A DNA stretch of 64,000 nucleotides from Bacillus changyiensis (GCF_027706145.1 NZ_JAQFWW010000002.1:434001-498000); one strand, 5' to 3'. Shown: positions 54,041 to 63,366, counted from the stretch's first letter. Notes: a model not told the origin generated them from the sequence alone. Made by a program: numbers and translations.

Positions 54041-54922
54041 ATGGAGCTGCGCCATCTTCGCTACTTTATTGTTGTAGCCGAAGAGTTGCACTTTGGAAAA
54101 GCAGCTCTTCGGCTGAAAATGACCCAGCCGCCGCTCAGCCAGCAGATCAAACAACTTGAAAGTGAAATTGGCGTAACCTTACTGAAAAGATCAAAGAGGA
54201 CCGTCAAATTGACATCTGCAGGCAGTGTTTTTTTAAACCAGATCAAGGAAGGCCTGTCTCAGATTGATCAAGCGGTTGACATGGCACAGCGTACTGCCAG
54301 AGGTGAACTTGGCAAACTTGTCATTGGATTTGTCGGTTCTGCCACTTATGAAATCATGCCTCCCATTATTAGGGAGTATCGAAAAAAGTACCCTGATGTG
54401 AAAATTGATTTACGGGAACTTTCAACATCAGATCAAACGAAAGCTCTGTTGAATGGTCATATTGATATTGGCGTATTGCATCCTCCGTTAAAGTACAGTG
54501 AGCTGAAGACTTACACAGTAAAAAGAAGTCATTGTGTACTCGTACTTCCCAAACACCATCCACTAACAAAAAAACCCCGGATCAAGCTCCGGGATCTTGA
54601 AGGTGAAGGACTGGTCGCAATTGCCAAAGAAGCATGGCCTTCTTTATACACAGATTTCGAACTTGCCTGTAAAAAAGCCGGTTTCATTCCTAATATTGCT
54701 CAGGAAGCTACCGAATACCAAATGGTGATCGGCTTAGTGTCAGCCGGAATGGGAATTGCTTTAGTACCAACTCCTACCCATCAATTATTTAATATTGATG
54801 TCGTTTACAAGGAAATTGAGGATTTTCCAATTTATGCAGAATGGGTTGCCGCATACAGACAAGATAATCGAAATCCAGCTTTGAAACATTTCTTAGATGT
54901 TTCCGTCCAGTCTCCAGAGTAG
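54041..54922 (+). CDS. alsR: LysR-family activator of alsSD
   Basis: The 293-residue LysR regulator has an N-terminal winged helix (FGKAALRLKMTQPPLSQQIK at ~21-40) and a two-lobe effector domain. The start MELRHLRYFIVVAEELHFG at 54041 (AAAGGA 10 nt upstream) equals that of B. subtilis AlsR; GTG at 54035 is an alternative. It is divergent from alsSD and would activate it in response to acetate/low pH during overflow or anaerobic metabolism. Confidence 0.93.
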   Translation: MELRHLRYFIVVAEELHFGKAALRLKMTQPPLSQQIKQLESEIGVTLLKRSKRTVKLTSAGSVFLNQIKEGLSQIDQAVDMAQRTARGELGKLVIGFVGSATYEIMPPIIREYRKKYPDVKIDLRELSTSDQTKALLNGHIDIGVLHPPLKYSELKTYTVKRSHCVLVLPKHHPLTKKPRIKLRDLEGEGLVAIAKEAWPSLYTDFELACKKAGFIPNIAQEATEYQMVIGLVSAGMGIALVPTPTHQLFNIDVVYKEIEDFPIYAEWVAAYRQDNRNPALKHFLDVSVQSPE

Positions 54923-54939
54923 AAATCATTGATTGACCC

Positions 54940-54970
54940 CCAATTGTTATTCAACAATTGGAGGTAATTT
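54940..54970 (+). terminator. Terminator of alsR
   Basis: CCAATTGTT and AACAATTGG form a 9-bp stem with a 4-nt loop, followed by AGGTAATTTTT. It is near-symmetrical and may also end ywqF transcripts. Confidence 0.7.
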
Positions 54971-54977
54971 TTCGACA

Positions 54978-56294
54978 TTAAGTATGAACTGGGACAATCT
55001 CACGCCTACCTACCGAATGATACTCAACACCCGCCCTTTCAGCATCCCTCAACTCGTAACAATTTCGTCCATCAAAAATAATTGGTTCAACCATCAAATC
55101 TCTGTATGAAGTTAACGGAAAGGTTTTAATCTCTTCCCAATCTGTTAAAACCATGACTGCGTTAGCACCTTTTACTGCATCTTGAATGGTATCCCTATAC
55201 TGTACGGATTTCGGTAAAAAGTGTTTAGCATTTTTTGTTGCAATCGGATCAAATCCGATAATGGTTGCACCAAGGATTGTTAATTTTTCAGCGATCACCA
55301 GCGAGGGAGATGCTCTCATATCATCAGTGTTTGGTTTAAACGATAGCCCCAATAATGTAATTGTTTTATTACGCAAACAACCTAACCGCTTGACTGCTTT
55401 TTCAACTAATAACGTTTGCTGTTTTTGATTGACTTTAATCACTGATTTAAGTAGCTCAAAATTGTGCTCTACATGGCCGGCGATTTGGACGAGCGCATTT
55501 GTATCTTTAGGAAAACAAGAGCCCCCATATCCAATACCTGCTTTGAGAAACTGCTGGCCGATTCTTTTGTCCTGTCCCATCCCATAAGCGACCGCCTCAA
55601 TATCAGCCTCAACTTTTTCACAAATATTTGAGATTTCATTGATAAAACTGATTTTTGTTGCCAGAAAGGCATTTGATGCATATTTGATCATCTCAGCGCT
55701 TCTAATATCTGTTTTAAATACTGGAATGCCAAAGGGCTGAAAAACTTGTTCAAGTATAGCTGCGGTTTGTTGATCTTCTGTACCGATAACAATTCGGTCA
55801 CCATGAAACGTATCATAAATTGCCGATCCCTCCCGTAAAAATTCCGGGTTGGACGCTTTTGATATTTGGACTGAACATGATACATGTTGGTTGATGATAC
55901 CAAAAATTCGCTCACTCGTACCAACAGGAACAGTGCTTTTGGTGACAATCAGACAATTGTTTTTCAGGTGTCGACCGATCAGTTCTGCTGCGCTCTCAAT
56001 ATAACGAAGATCTGACTGACCATTTTCTTTTTGTGGTGTCCCAACTGCAATAAATATGATCTCCGCTTGAGAAACCCCTTTTTCAAAACTAGTTTCAAAG
56101 ATTAGTCTTCCACGTGCAAGATTTGTTTTCACCATCTCTTCAAGGCCTGGTTCATAAATAGGTGAAACACCTTTTTTTAATAAGCCAATCTTTTTTTCAT
56201 CAATATCAATACATGTGACATGATGACCGACCTCTGAGAGGCAAACACCTGTCACAAGGCCCACATAACCAGTGCCAACAATCGAAATGTTCAT
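54978..56294 (-). CDS. ywqF: UDP-glucose 6-dehydrogenase
   Basis: This 438-residue NAD-dependent enzyme oxidises UDP-glucose (from GtaB) to UDP-glucuronate. GTGYVGLVTGVCLSEVGH (7-24) binds NAD, the catalytic Cys is in GIGYGGSCFPKDTNAL (~260), and LGLSFKPNTDDMRASPS is the C-terminal signature. Neighbours show it is the YwqF/Ugd member rather than TuaD. In B. subtilis Ugd is activated by tyrosine phosphorylation by PtkA (YwqD), which is missing from this locus. Confidence 0.92.
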   Translation of the reverse strand: MNISIVGTGYVGLVTGVCLSEVGHHVTCIDIDEKKIGLLKKGVSPIYEPGLEEMVKTNLARGRLIFETSFEKGVSQAEIIFIAVGTPQKENGQSDLRYIESAAELIGRHLKNNCLIVTKSTVPVGTSERIFGIINQHVSCSVQISKASNPEFLREGSAIYDTFHGDRIVIGTEDQQTAAILEQVFQPFGIPVFKTDIRSAEMIKYASNAFLATKISFINEISNICEKVEADIEAVAYGMGQDKRIGQQFLKAGIGYGGSCFPKDTNALVQIAGHVEHNFELLKSVIKVNQKQQTLLVEKAVKRLGCLRNKTITLLGLSFKPNTDDMRASPSLVIAEKLTILGATIIGFDPIATKNAKHFLPKSVQYRDTIQDAVKGANAVMVLTDWEEIKTFPLTSYRDLMVEPIIFDGRNCYELRDAERAGVEYHSVGRREIVPVHT

Positions 56295-56373
56295 GCCGCT
56301 CCCCCTCTGCTTCAGTAAATGCCGGATAGCACAGCAACTTATCAGTCCTTATTCTACAGAGACCTAACTGTAC

Positions 56374-56500
56374 TCATTGGACTGGAAGCGGCTGTTCTTT
56401 ATAGACCGCTCGATTCTTTAAGAGAAGCCCGGCATTTTCTATAAACATACTCAAAAGATCATGACCATATTCTTTTTCTAAAACATCAAATCTGAACGAG
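56374..56500 (-). pseudogene. ywqE: Remnant of tyrosine-protein phosphatase ywqE (C-terminal ~40 codons)
   Basis: In the gap between ywqC and ywqF a minus-strand frame reads DVLEKEYGHDLLSMFIENAG, then LLLKNRAVYKEQPLPVQ and TGA at 56374. This matches the end of B. subtilis YwqE (recalled segments VLEKEFGSEL, LLLRNQTIFRQPPQPV). The frame breaks near 56500. The PHP catalytic part and the whole kinase gene ywqD are gone, so a deletion removed ~1.4 kb. It is not functional. Confidence 0.75.
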
Positions 56501-56587
56501 GGGAGATTCCTACTTCAAAAAGCTTCGAGATGGGAGAAAGTACATGATGGAAGGGAATTTGATGATTAGTTGTACGTTACAATGATT
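56501..56587. other. Deletion-junction DNA between ywqC and the ywqE remnant
   Basis: No gene is seen. GGAGATTCC-TACTTCAAAAAGCT on the plus strand recalls the IS605-type end at 47829-47852 (AGAAGCTCC-TACTTCAAGGC), which hints that such an element was involved in the loss. The match is short. Confidence 0.25.
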
Positions 56588-57316
56588 CTATTCGTGAACT
56601 ATGCAATCTTCATTAGCCTTATGATTCGAACGAACTGCCTGTCCTTTTTTAGGTTTTGTATATATGACGCTACCTAAAACAGGAAGTTTTAAAGTATTTT
56701 CTATGTCCTTTTCACTTTTTAGTGTATTTTTAAATAATTCAAGCAAGAAAGCAAGTCCTGTACTTGCTAACAGAACTAATGCTGTAAAAATAGAAATATT
56801 GAATATTTTATGAGGGCTAACTGGCTCTGGTGAATGGTGAGGCAATGCTTTTGCGACAATTTGAATCTCATTGCTACCGCTCATGATTTTTTTAACATCC
56901 TTCTGGAAAACAGTAGCTATCGTGTTTGCGATGTTCATCGCTTTGGCATAATCTTTGTCTTTTACAGAAAAGCTAATAAACTGTGATTCTTTTTCATTAT
57001 CAACTGTGACCTTTTTCTCCAGTTCCTCTGCCGTTTCTTGAAGATTAAGCTCTTCTTGTACTTTATTTAAAATAACTGGACTTTTGATCATTACTTTATA
57101 TGTGTTGATGAGTTGAAGATTAGTTTGGAGTTGATTGATATTTGTCGATTGCCGTCCATTGATGAGGATTTGAACAGATGCTTGATAGATCGGTGTGAGT
57201 AATAAATAATTAACGGCTGTACTTGCCGTTAGTGCTGTGATGGTCATCAACATGATGAGAATGAATCGTTTTTTCAAGACGAGGAACACATCTTTGCCAC
57301 CAATTTGTTCTTGCAT
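56588..57316 (-). CDS. ywqC: Orphan tyrosine kinase modulator (Wzz/TkmA family)
   Basis: The 242-residue membrane protein has two membrane segments (~15-40, LKKRFILIMLMTITALTAS, and ~170-192, ISIFTALVLLASTGLAFLL) around an external coiled region. After the second segment a ~45-residue cytoplasmic tail remains. This is the Wzz chain-length/kinase-activator fold of YwqC (TkmA). I chose the ATG at 57316 because AGGGGG lies 6 nt upstream. Its partners YwqD (kinase) and YwqE (phosphatase) are deleted, so the tail has no local kinase to activate. Confidence 0.88.
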   Translation of the reverse strand: MQEQIGGKDVFLVLKKRFILIMLMTITALTASTAVNYLLLTPIYQASVQILINGRQSTNINQLQTNLQLINTYKVMIKSPVILNKVQEELNLQETAEELEKKVTVDNEKESQFISFSVKDKDYAKAMNIANTIATVFQKDVKKIMSGSNEIQIVAKALPHHSPEPVSPHKIFNISIFTALVLLASTGLAFLLELFKNTLKSEKDIENTLKLPVLGSVIYTKPKKGQAVRSNHKANEDCIVHE

Positions 57317-57440
57317 TAACATCCCCCTTTTGTTTAAATTTTCAGTTAATTATAACGTTACCTTCATTATACACATTTATCCTTCTTTTGTAAGAAATTT
57401 GTATTGACAAATAACGGGGATATTCGAGTGTAAGTGCATA

Positions 57441-57474
57441 CGAAAAAAGCCGCAAACTTGTTTGCAGCTTTTTT
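57441..57474 (-). terminator. Terminator of the 47-codon gene
   Basis: AAAAAAGC-GCAAA and TTTGC-GCTTTTTT pair over ~13 bp around a 4-nt loop; T-runs lie on both strands. Confidence 0.85.
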
Positions 57475-57616
57475 ACGTTGTATATCCATTTTTAATTTGA
57501 AAGATCAAATCTTCAAGTAATTCCTGTGTTGTAATGTCTTTAGACGTTTCTCCAATGTCATAAGCATGCATAAGAATTTTTAAAAATTCCTCTTGATTTA
57601 ATTCCTTTTCATTCAT
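57473..57616 (-). CDS. Small acidic hypothetical protein, 47 residues
   Basis: An ATG with AAAGGAAACGGAT upstream opens a 47-codon frame (MNEKELNQEEFLKILMHAYD...) ending in the T-run of a strong terminator. The protein is acidic and predicted mostly helical, with no signal or membrane segment. It lies between ywqC and ywqB. The ribosome site and tailored terminator support a real gene. I recognise no family with confidence; a YwzD-like protein is possible. Confidence 0.65.
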   Translation of the reverse strand: MNEKELNQEEFLKILMHAYDIGETSKDITTQELLEDLIFQIKNGYTT

Positions 57617-57830
57617 ATCCGTTTCCTTTCAGTTTCCATGAATTAAAAGCGTTTCCGATACATTTTTCATTATATGATGTCAAATCTTATTTTGCCATAG
57701 TCTATTACATGATTCGACAGCCATTCCTTTTTATGTCCTTTCTTTAGAAAATCTTTTTTGAATGAGTAAATTAAGCTATAATAAAGAGATTGAAAACTTT
57801 TCAAAAGTGATTCGGTTAGGAGCGATAAAC

Positions 57831-59414
57831 ATGCTTCAGGAAATGATTTCAAAGACAGTTGTCATGGAAGCGGGTGAACAGTTAAAGAATGTTTTGCCAA
57901 GCAATGAAGAAAACATTCAACTGATGAAAAAAGCACTTATCTTATACCGACAAGATTGTGTATATCGTGTCAAGCCGCTTACCAACTATTCCACTACTGC
58001 TTATGTACAAGATGTCGTTCCAGTTAAAGTTCATATCGACCTTTCTGATGTCATAAAAAGCAACTGTTCATGCCCTGCAATTCAACCTTGCCGACATGTG
58101 CTTGCTGTTTACTTATATTTATATGCACAATATGATCGATTGGGAACATTTACGGAGAATTGGAAGAAACACAACCAGCACTTGTCGGTCAATCAGCTTC
58201 AGTTCAAACTTAATCATGATTCTCAAACGCTGGAAAACTGGATTCGTTTTTTCCAAACTGAGTTCGAGCGCTGGGAAGAGCGAACACCAGAAAAACAGCA
58301 AAACATACAATACCTTTATTTTGGGTACTACACAAGTATAAAAAAGCGGTCACCATCAGAGCCAGAACTAAACAAGATCTATCAGATTCATGCAGCACTT
58401 GCTACATGGTTTTCAATTGATGCGCTATTTAAAAATGGTCGAATCCATCCTGAACGAGATTTTTTTGGTGTGAATCCATACATCGAACAGCTCATGGATA
58501 CCATTCAAAGCTCAATTGATGAATTAATAACCTATGCACTATCATTTTCACTTGACCCATTTTTAGAAGAAACTCCTGCCGTGATTCGAAAGCTGCTATT
58601 CATAAATGATCCTTTTCATTATGAAAGACTGAAAGTATTTCAAATCATGTGGAGCGCTCTGCTTGCCCGGCCAAAATGGCTGAAAAAAGAACTTGAAATC
58701 TTGACTGAAATAGAACCGTCGCCTACCATACAATTCGGCCGATATCATCTTGAGTTTCTCTTAAAGAATGATGATCATATATTAGAAAAAATGGACAACT
58801 TATCTCCTGACATGCTACCACATACTTTTCAATGGCTTAATATGATGACCATGAAAAAAGATTGGAAGCGTCTAAAAAAATGGTATGCATCTCTTGAAAG
58901 CTTGACAATTCGTTTTTGTAAACTGGACAGACCTTACCAAGATATTCGTGAAGTATTGAGTGAACTTTTGCTTATGCTTGGGGATTATAGTCATCACACA
59001 AAAGATGACCATATGTATGAAAGATATTGTCAACGTTGTCTACCATATACTTTTACAGAATATAGCCGTTTTCTCTATGGAAAAAACCGGTTTGTCGAAT
59101 GGATGGAGCTCCATAGTCTTATCGGCTTTTCAATTGCCGAAATCGGGCAGAGAGCGCTTAAAGATATTGCCGTTTCAGCACCCGAAGCATTAATTCCTTC
59201 CTATCACCGGGAAATTTCTGCGCTGATTGAGCAACGAAACCGCACTGCTTACAAACAAGCCGTTAAATATTTAAAAAAACTGCGCACCTTTTATAAAAAG
59301 ATGAAAAAACAACACGTCTGGGAGCGGTATATGAAGCAACTAACAACCCGCCATAAGAGACTGCGAGCATTTCAAGAGGAGCTTAGGAAAGGAAAGTTGA
59401 TTGATGAATCATAA
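57831..59414 (+). CDS. ywqB: SWIM zinc-finger protein
   Basis: This 527-residue protein has a SWIM motif near residue 80 (CSCPAIQPCRHVLAVY, CxCx(n)CxH). The rest is helical with no catalytic motif visible. The ATG at 57831 has TTAGGAG 8 nt upstream; an in-frame ATG at 57762 lacks one. The gene overlaps ywqA by 11 nt, and SWIM proteins are regularly paired with SNF2 helicases, so the two probably act as one DNA-associated complex. The biological role is unknown. Confidence 0.88.
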   Translation: MLQEMISKTVVMEAGEQLKNVLPSNEENIQLMKKALILYRQDCVYRVKPLTNYSTTAYVQDVVPVKVHIDLSDVIKSNCSCPAIQPCRHVLAVYLYLYAQYDRLGTFTENWKKHNQHLSVNQLQFKLNHDSQTLENWIRFFQTEFERWEERTPEKQQNIQYLYFGYYTSIKKRSPSEPELNKIYQIHAALATWFSIDALFKNGRIHPERDFFGVNPYIEQLMDTIQSSIDELITYALSFSLDPFLEETPAVIRKLLFINDPFHYERLKVFQIMWSALLARPKWLKKELEILTEIEPSPTIQFGRYHLEFLLKNDDHILEKMDNLSPDMLPHTFQWLNMMTMKKDWKRLKKWYASLESLTIRFCKLDRPYQDIREVLSELLLMLGDYSHHTKDDHMYERYCQRCLPYTFTEYSRFLYGKNRFVEWMELHSLIGFSIAEIGQRALKDIAVSAPEALIPSYHREISALIEQRNRTAYKQAVKYLKKLRTFYKKMKKQHVWERYMKQLTTRHKRLRAFQEELRKGKLIDES

Positions 59415-62151
59415 CCAAATCGTGATACATGTCGAACAATCAGACGATTTTAAGTTTACTTTGTCTTGCTATGACCAAAATAGACATTATCTTTCACAAG
59501 ATCAGATGGAAAGGCATTTGTTCCAATGGCATGAATCTTCCTTTTACGGAACTTTTCTTGAAGATGCAGGTTTGGATAAATCGGCCGTCCTTCTGTCTCC
59601 TTGGATGGCAGTCGAATTTCTCGGTAAAAATTCGTTCAACTCTTTTAGTGAAGTCGTGCTGACGACAGAAACAGAACCTTTGATGAAAACAGCTTCCACG
59701 ATCTATGAATTTATCATTGAAGATGATTTTTTACCCGATTATGATGCATGGACTCAAGGTGTATTCCGGTGGAAGGATCAAGAAGAACTATTGGAAGGAT
59801 TTACAGCAGAATGGTTTTCCCATACCGTTAATGACTATATGAATTACCATGATGATCTAAAAACAAAATGGGAAACGATGATGAAGCATTTCTCAACAAT
59901 CAGTTCATTTCATGATTATTTTCTTGATGAAGAGGACTTTCTCGAAACGATCGGATGGAATGAAACCTCTGTGCCATTTTCTATTGGACTCCGTTTAAAT
60001 GAACCTGACCATGATGGTGATGACTGGAAAATCGAACTATTTTTGCGTGATCGAAAAAGCGGTGAAATCCAGTTTTTCGACGGTTTGCAAACACTGAAAA
60101 GATCTTGGCGAAGATACGCTGATAAAATTAGCCGTGAACAAGAACGGTTTCGGAAAATGGTTCCATGGCTTACTTTTGATTCAGGTACGACTTTATTATC
60201 AGAAGAAGAAGCCTGGGTCTTTTTATCTGAAGCTAGTGAAAAATTTGTCAATATGGGTACTGAAATTTTACTTCCATCCTGGTGGCAAATCGTGAAAGAC
60301 ACCAATATATTGCTAAAAGCGAAAGTGTCATCTTCCCGGCATGGTGAATCTTTTGTGGGAATAAATGCTTTAATGGACTTTAACTGGCGGTTTGCCACAA
60401 ATGGAATTGAATTATCTGAGGAAGAGTTTCAGCAGCTGGTTGCCAATAAAAGACGGCTTGTTCATATTCGTGGCCAATGGATCAAAATCGATCCAAATTT
60501 CATTAAACAAATGAAAAAACTGATGGAACGTGCCGAAACCGAAGGCCTGCACATGTCAGACGTATTAGCACGAGAGCTGACAGACAAAAACGGACAAACT
60601 GAAGAAGACGACCTGATCGATACATCTGCGTTCAAGGACGTTCAATTTGAATTGTCATATCAGTTGAGAAATATGATCAGAAAATTGAACAAGCACGAGG
60701 ATCTCCCATCATATCCTGTCAGCGAACATTTCCAAGGACAGCTTAGATCTTATCAGAAAGAAGGCTTAGACTGGCTGTTGTTTCTTCGCAAGTGCGGTTT
60801 TGGCGCCTGCCTTGCTGATGACATGGGTCTTGGGAAAACGATTCAAATGATCGCTTATTTTGCCTATTTAAAGGATCAGGAACAGAAAGCACCATCATTG
60901 ATCATTGCGCCGACTTCGGTTCTTGGAAACTGGCAGCGTGAGCTTCAGTCATTTGCTCCACATTTAACAGTTGTCCTCCACTATGGACCAAAGCGCCCTA
61001 AAGACAAAGAATTTCAGCAACTTTATCAAGATGCAGACATTGTTTTAACATCATATGGTCTTGCCCAATCAGATATTGACGATTTTCTTCAGATGGCATG
61101 GAGCTGTATTTGTCTTGATGAAGCACAAAATATTAAAAATGCTCATACAAAACAGTCCCGAGCGATTAGAAAACTGAAAGGACAACATCACATTGCATTA
61201 AGTGGAACACCAATGGAAAACCGCTTGACAGAGCTGTGGTCGATCTATGATTTTATTAACAAAGGTTATCTCGGAAGCCTGAGTAGATTCCAGAAACGCT
61301 TTGTATTGCCAATTGAAAAAGATCATGATAAAAAGCGAATTCATCAGTTGCAACAGCTGATTCAACCATTTTTATTAAGACGGACAAAACAAGATCAAGA
61401 AGTTGCCCTCAACCTTCCAGAAAAACTGGAGGAAAAGGAATTTATTCCACTATCTGCAGAACAGGCTTCTCTTTATGAACAGCTTGTAAAAGATACGTTT
61501 GACTATATGTCAAGCCTTACAGGCATTGAAAGGAAAGCCTCGATTCTCAGCATGCTCGGCAAATTGAAACAAATCTGTGACCACCCGGCTCTCTATCTAA
61601 AGGAATATGAAACAAAACTCCTTGGAGAGCGGTCAGTCAAGCTTGAAAAACTGGTGGCATTGGTGAAATCGCTTCGTGAAAGTCGTGAAAGCTGTCTAAT
61701 CTTCACTCAGTATATCGGAATGGGTGAGATGATCAAGCGTCAGCTTGAAGAATCTTTCAATGAACCAGTTAAATTTTTAAATGGGTCCTTATCCAAGCTA
61801 GAACGAGACAGAATGGTCGACCAATTTCAAAACAAGGAATTTCCGATCTTAATCTTATCTTTAAAAGCTGGTGGAACCGGTCTGAATTTGACAGCCGCAA
61901 ACCATGTCATTCACTATGATAGGTGGTGGAACCCAGCTGTTGAAAACCAGGCCACAGACCGCGCATACCGAATCGGTCAAACACGGTTTGTCCATGTTCA
62001 TAAGTTGATTACAACAGGTACAATCGAGGAAAAAATCGATCAGATGCTCGAATCAAAACAAACATTAAATGATCAAATCATTCAAAGTGAAAGCTGGATT
62101 ACTGAACTGTCTTCAGCAGAACTTGAAGAACTGTTTACGTTGTCGAGTTAA
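59404..62151 (+). CDS. ywqA: SNF2-family DNA helicase/ATPase
   Basis: The 915-residue protein has a ~430-residue N-terminal region of the bacterial SNF2 type, then helicase core motifs: ADDMGLGKTIQMIAY (Walker A), APTSVLGNW (Ia), LDEAQNIKN (DEAQ box II) and LSGTPMENRL (III). LKAGGTGLNLTAANHV and ATDRAYRIGQ (V and VI) complete it. It is similar in length to B. subtilis YwqA (~922). ATG at 59404, with AAAGGA 10 nt upstream, is preferred over TTG at 59401. It probably translocates on double-stranded DNA; the pathway is not known. Confidence 0.92.
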   Translation: MNHNQIVIHVEQSDDFKFTLSCYDQNRHYLSQDQMERHLFQWHESSFYGTFLEDAGLDKSAVLLSPWMAVEFLGKNSFNSFSEVVLTTETEPLMKTASTIYEFIIEDDFLPDYDAWTQGVFRWKDQEELLEGFTAEWFSHTVNDYMNYHDDLKTKWETMMKHFSTISSFHDYFLDEEDFLETIGWNETSVPFSIGLRLNEPDHDGDDWKIELFLRDRKSGEIQFFDGLQTLKRSWRRYADKISREQERFRKMVPWLTFDSGTTLLSEEEAWVFLSEASEKFVNMGTEILLPSWWQIVKDTNILLKAKVSSSRHGESFVGINALMDFNWRFATNGIELSEEEFQQLVANKRRLVHIRGQWIKIDPNFIKQMKKLMERAETEGLHMSDVLARELTDKNGQTEEDDLIDTSAFKDVQFELSYQLRNMIRKLNKHEDLPSYPVSEHFQGQLRSYQKEGLDWLLFLRKCGFGACLADDMGLGKTIQMIAYFAYLKDQEQKAPSLIIAPTSVLGNWQRELQSFAPHLTVVLHYGPKRPKDKEFQQLYQDADIVLTSYGLAQSDIDDFLQMAWSCICLDEAQNIKNAHTKQSRAIRKLKGQHHIALSGTPMENRLTELWSIYDFINKGYLGSLSRFQKRFVLPIEKDHDKKRIHQLQQLIQPFLLRRTKQDQEVALNLPEKLEEKEFIPLSAEQASLYEQLVKDTFDYMSSLTGIERKASILSMLGKLKQICDHPALYLKEYETKLLGERSVKLEKLVALVKSLRESRESCLIFTQYIGMGEMIKRQLEESFNEPVKFLNGSLSKLERDRMVDQFQNKEFPILILSLKAGGTGLNLTAANHVIHYDRWWNPAVENQATDRAYRIGQTRFVHVHKLITTGTIEEKIDQMLESKQTLNDQIIQSESWITELSSAELEELFTLSS

Positions 62152-62187
62152 AAAACACCGGCTGCCAAGAAGGCAGTTGGTGTTTTA
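62150..62187. terminator. Terminator between ywqA and ywqG
   Basis: AAAACACC-CTGCC and GGCAG-GGTGTTTT form a two-part stem with a 5-nt loop and poly-A/poly-T flanks, usable from both sides. Confidence 0.82.
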
Positions 62188-62192
62188 GCATT

Positions 62193-62840
62193 TTAGCAAC
62201 AATCCCAATTGTACAGCACATTGGAAAAATCTTTTTTCTTTAAATCAGCCGGTTTGATGAAAAAATTAGCAATCCCGACATCTCCCCACATTGAACCGAT
62301 CTCATCATCTGAATCAATTTGTAAAAGGAGCACCGTATGTTCAGAAAAGTCATGATCCCGAGGATCTGCTTGTGTAAAACATGCATAACCACCGATTTTA
62401 TGTGCGAAACCACCGTACATCTCATGATACTCATCCCTTACTGTTTCTTCATCATCACCGAATTGTTCAAAAAATGGCCAAGCACCCATTCCGGTATATT
62501 GTTCAAATTGAAAATCAGCACCCCCAACTAATTCAGACTGGATCTCAGCTGTCAGTGAAGCTTCACATGTAATTGGAAATTGATACTCATCTTCCAGTTC
62601 GACAAATGAAAAGTCATCAAGAAGCTGATCTTCATTTTCAATAAGTGTTTCAAAATACTTGACACAAAAGCCTGTCTGTTCACACGGATCATCAAAATTC
62701 AATCCATACACATCATCACTGACTGATAAATAAAACTGCAGAATTCCCGTGTCAGGAAATCCATCAAGTTGCGGCACTTGTGAGAAATTGATCTGTGCCA
62801 GAAGTTTCATTGGTTCCCCCTGTTCATCTAATGGGTACAC
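62193..62840 (-). pseudogene. ywqG: 5'-truncated DUF1963 protein (YwqG-like)
   Basis: The 215-codon frame from GTG at 62840 matches DUF1963/YwqG ([43 protein letters not shown], then the usual acidic C-terminal half). Family members are ~260 residues. The conserved stretch [13 protein letters not shown] continues upstream in frame beyond the GTG, until a TGA at 62913, without any usable start. About 45 N-terminal residues are thus lost, and no Shine-Dalgarno precedes the GTG. It is probably non-functional, though a shortened protein is possible. Confidence 0.65.
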
Positions 62841-62912
62841 TTCTGATTTAGGAAAATAAGGATCACCGGCAATTTTGCTATCATATCGACCTGTTTTAGC
62901 TTTTTGTGCTGT

Positions 62913-63135
62913 TCATTTGATAAACGCCCTTGTCGAAGAAGCTCTTCCTTTCAGACTGTTTACCACATCAGTTTGGGTAACAGGTGACAAGTTCGCCTTG
63001 TTGTAATGAGCGCTCAATTGCTTGATCTGACGCATCACTCATTAGCTGTTCTAAATCTACTCCAGAAAAATGCGCTGTCACTTTAGCCATTTCTTCAATC
63101 GTCATCTTTTCTTGCAGTTTATTTAACAGTGGGTC
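62913..63135 (-). pseudogene. Relic of an AAA+ ATPase C-terminal lid
   Basis: A minus-strand frame reads RIDPLLNKLQEK, then MTIEEMAKVTAHFSGVDLEQ and LMSDASDQAIERSL. This is the FSGADL-type helical lid of AAA+ ATPases (FtsH/SpoVK/YjoB group). After a frameshift near 62982 it continues as TQTDVVNSLKGRASSTRAF before a TGA. No Walker motifs remain upstream. The relic abuts the truncated ywqG. Confidence 0.5.
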
Positions 63136-63341
63136 AATCCTACATGATTGAACAGATCGAATTTGGCAAACTCAATGGCTTTCTCATACTTCATATTCAT
63201 TTGATCTTCCAAAGTATTTCTCACCTTTTTTCTTAAAATGATAATAAAGTCCTTATGATAATAGTTAAATAGTAGCAAATCAGATGATGACATACAATAA
63301 ACCAAAAGTAACAGGAAAAATGATCTATATGCATAAATAAA
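63136..63341. other. Non-coding DNA with decayed coding character
   Basis: Short minus-strand frames such as KYEKAIEFAKFDLFNHVG look protein-like but are interrupted and have no proper start. They may be further relics of the AAA+ gene or a neighbour. The rest is AT-rich. Confidence 0.3.
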
Positions 63342-63366
63342 GGCTGCCGACATTGTCAGGCAGCCC
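63342..63366 (-). terminator. Terminator of the HAD phosphatase gene
   Basis: GGCTGCC and GGCAGCC form a 7-bp GC-rich stem with a 10-nt loop, followed on the minus strand by TTTATTTAT. A GCGGA/TCCGC hairpin lies just before it. Confidence 0.65.

Noticed and set aside
59916-60398. 160-codon minus-strand frame inside ywqA
   Set aside because: It is antisense to the conserved N-terminal region of the SNF2 protein, with no ribosome site and a Ser/Lys-rich random-looking product.
63123-63353. 76-codon minus-strand frame as a real small gene
   Set aside because: There is no ribosome site, it has a hydrophobic low-quality start, and its end overlaps the out-of-frame AAA+ relic, so it looks like decayed DNA.
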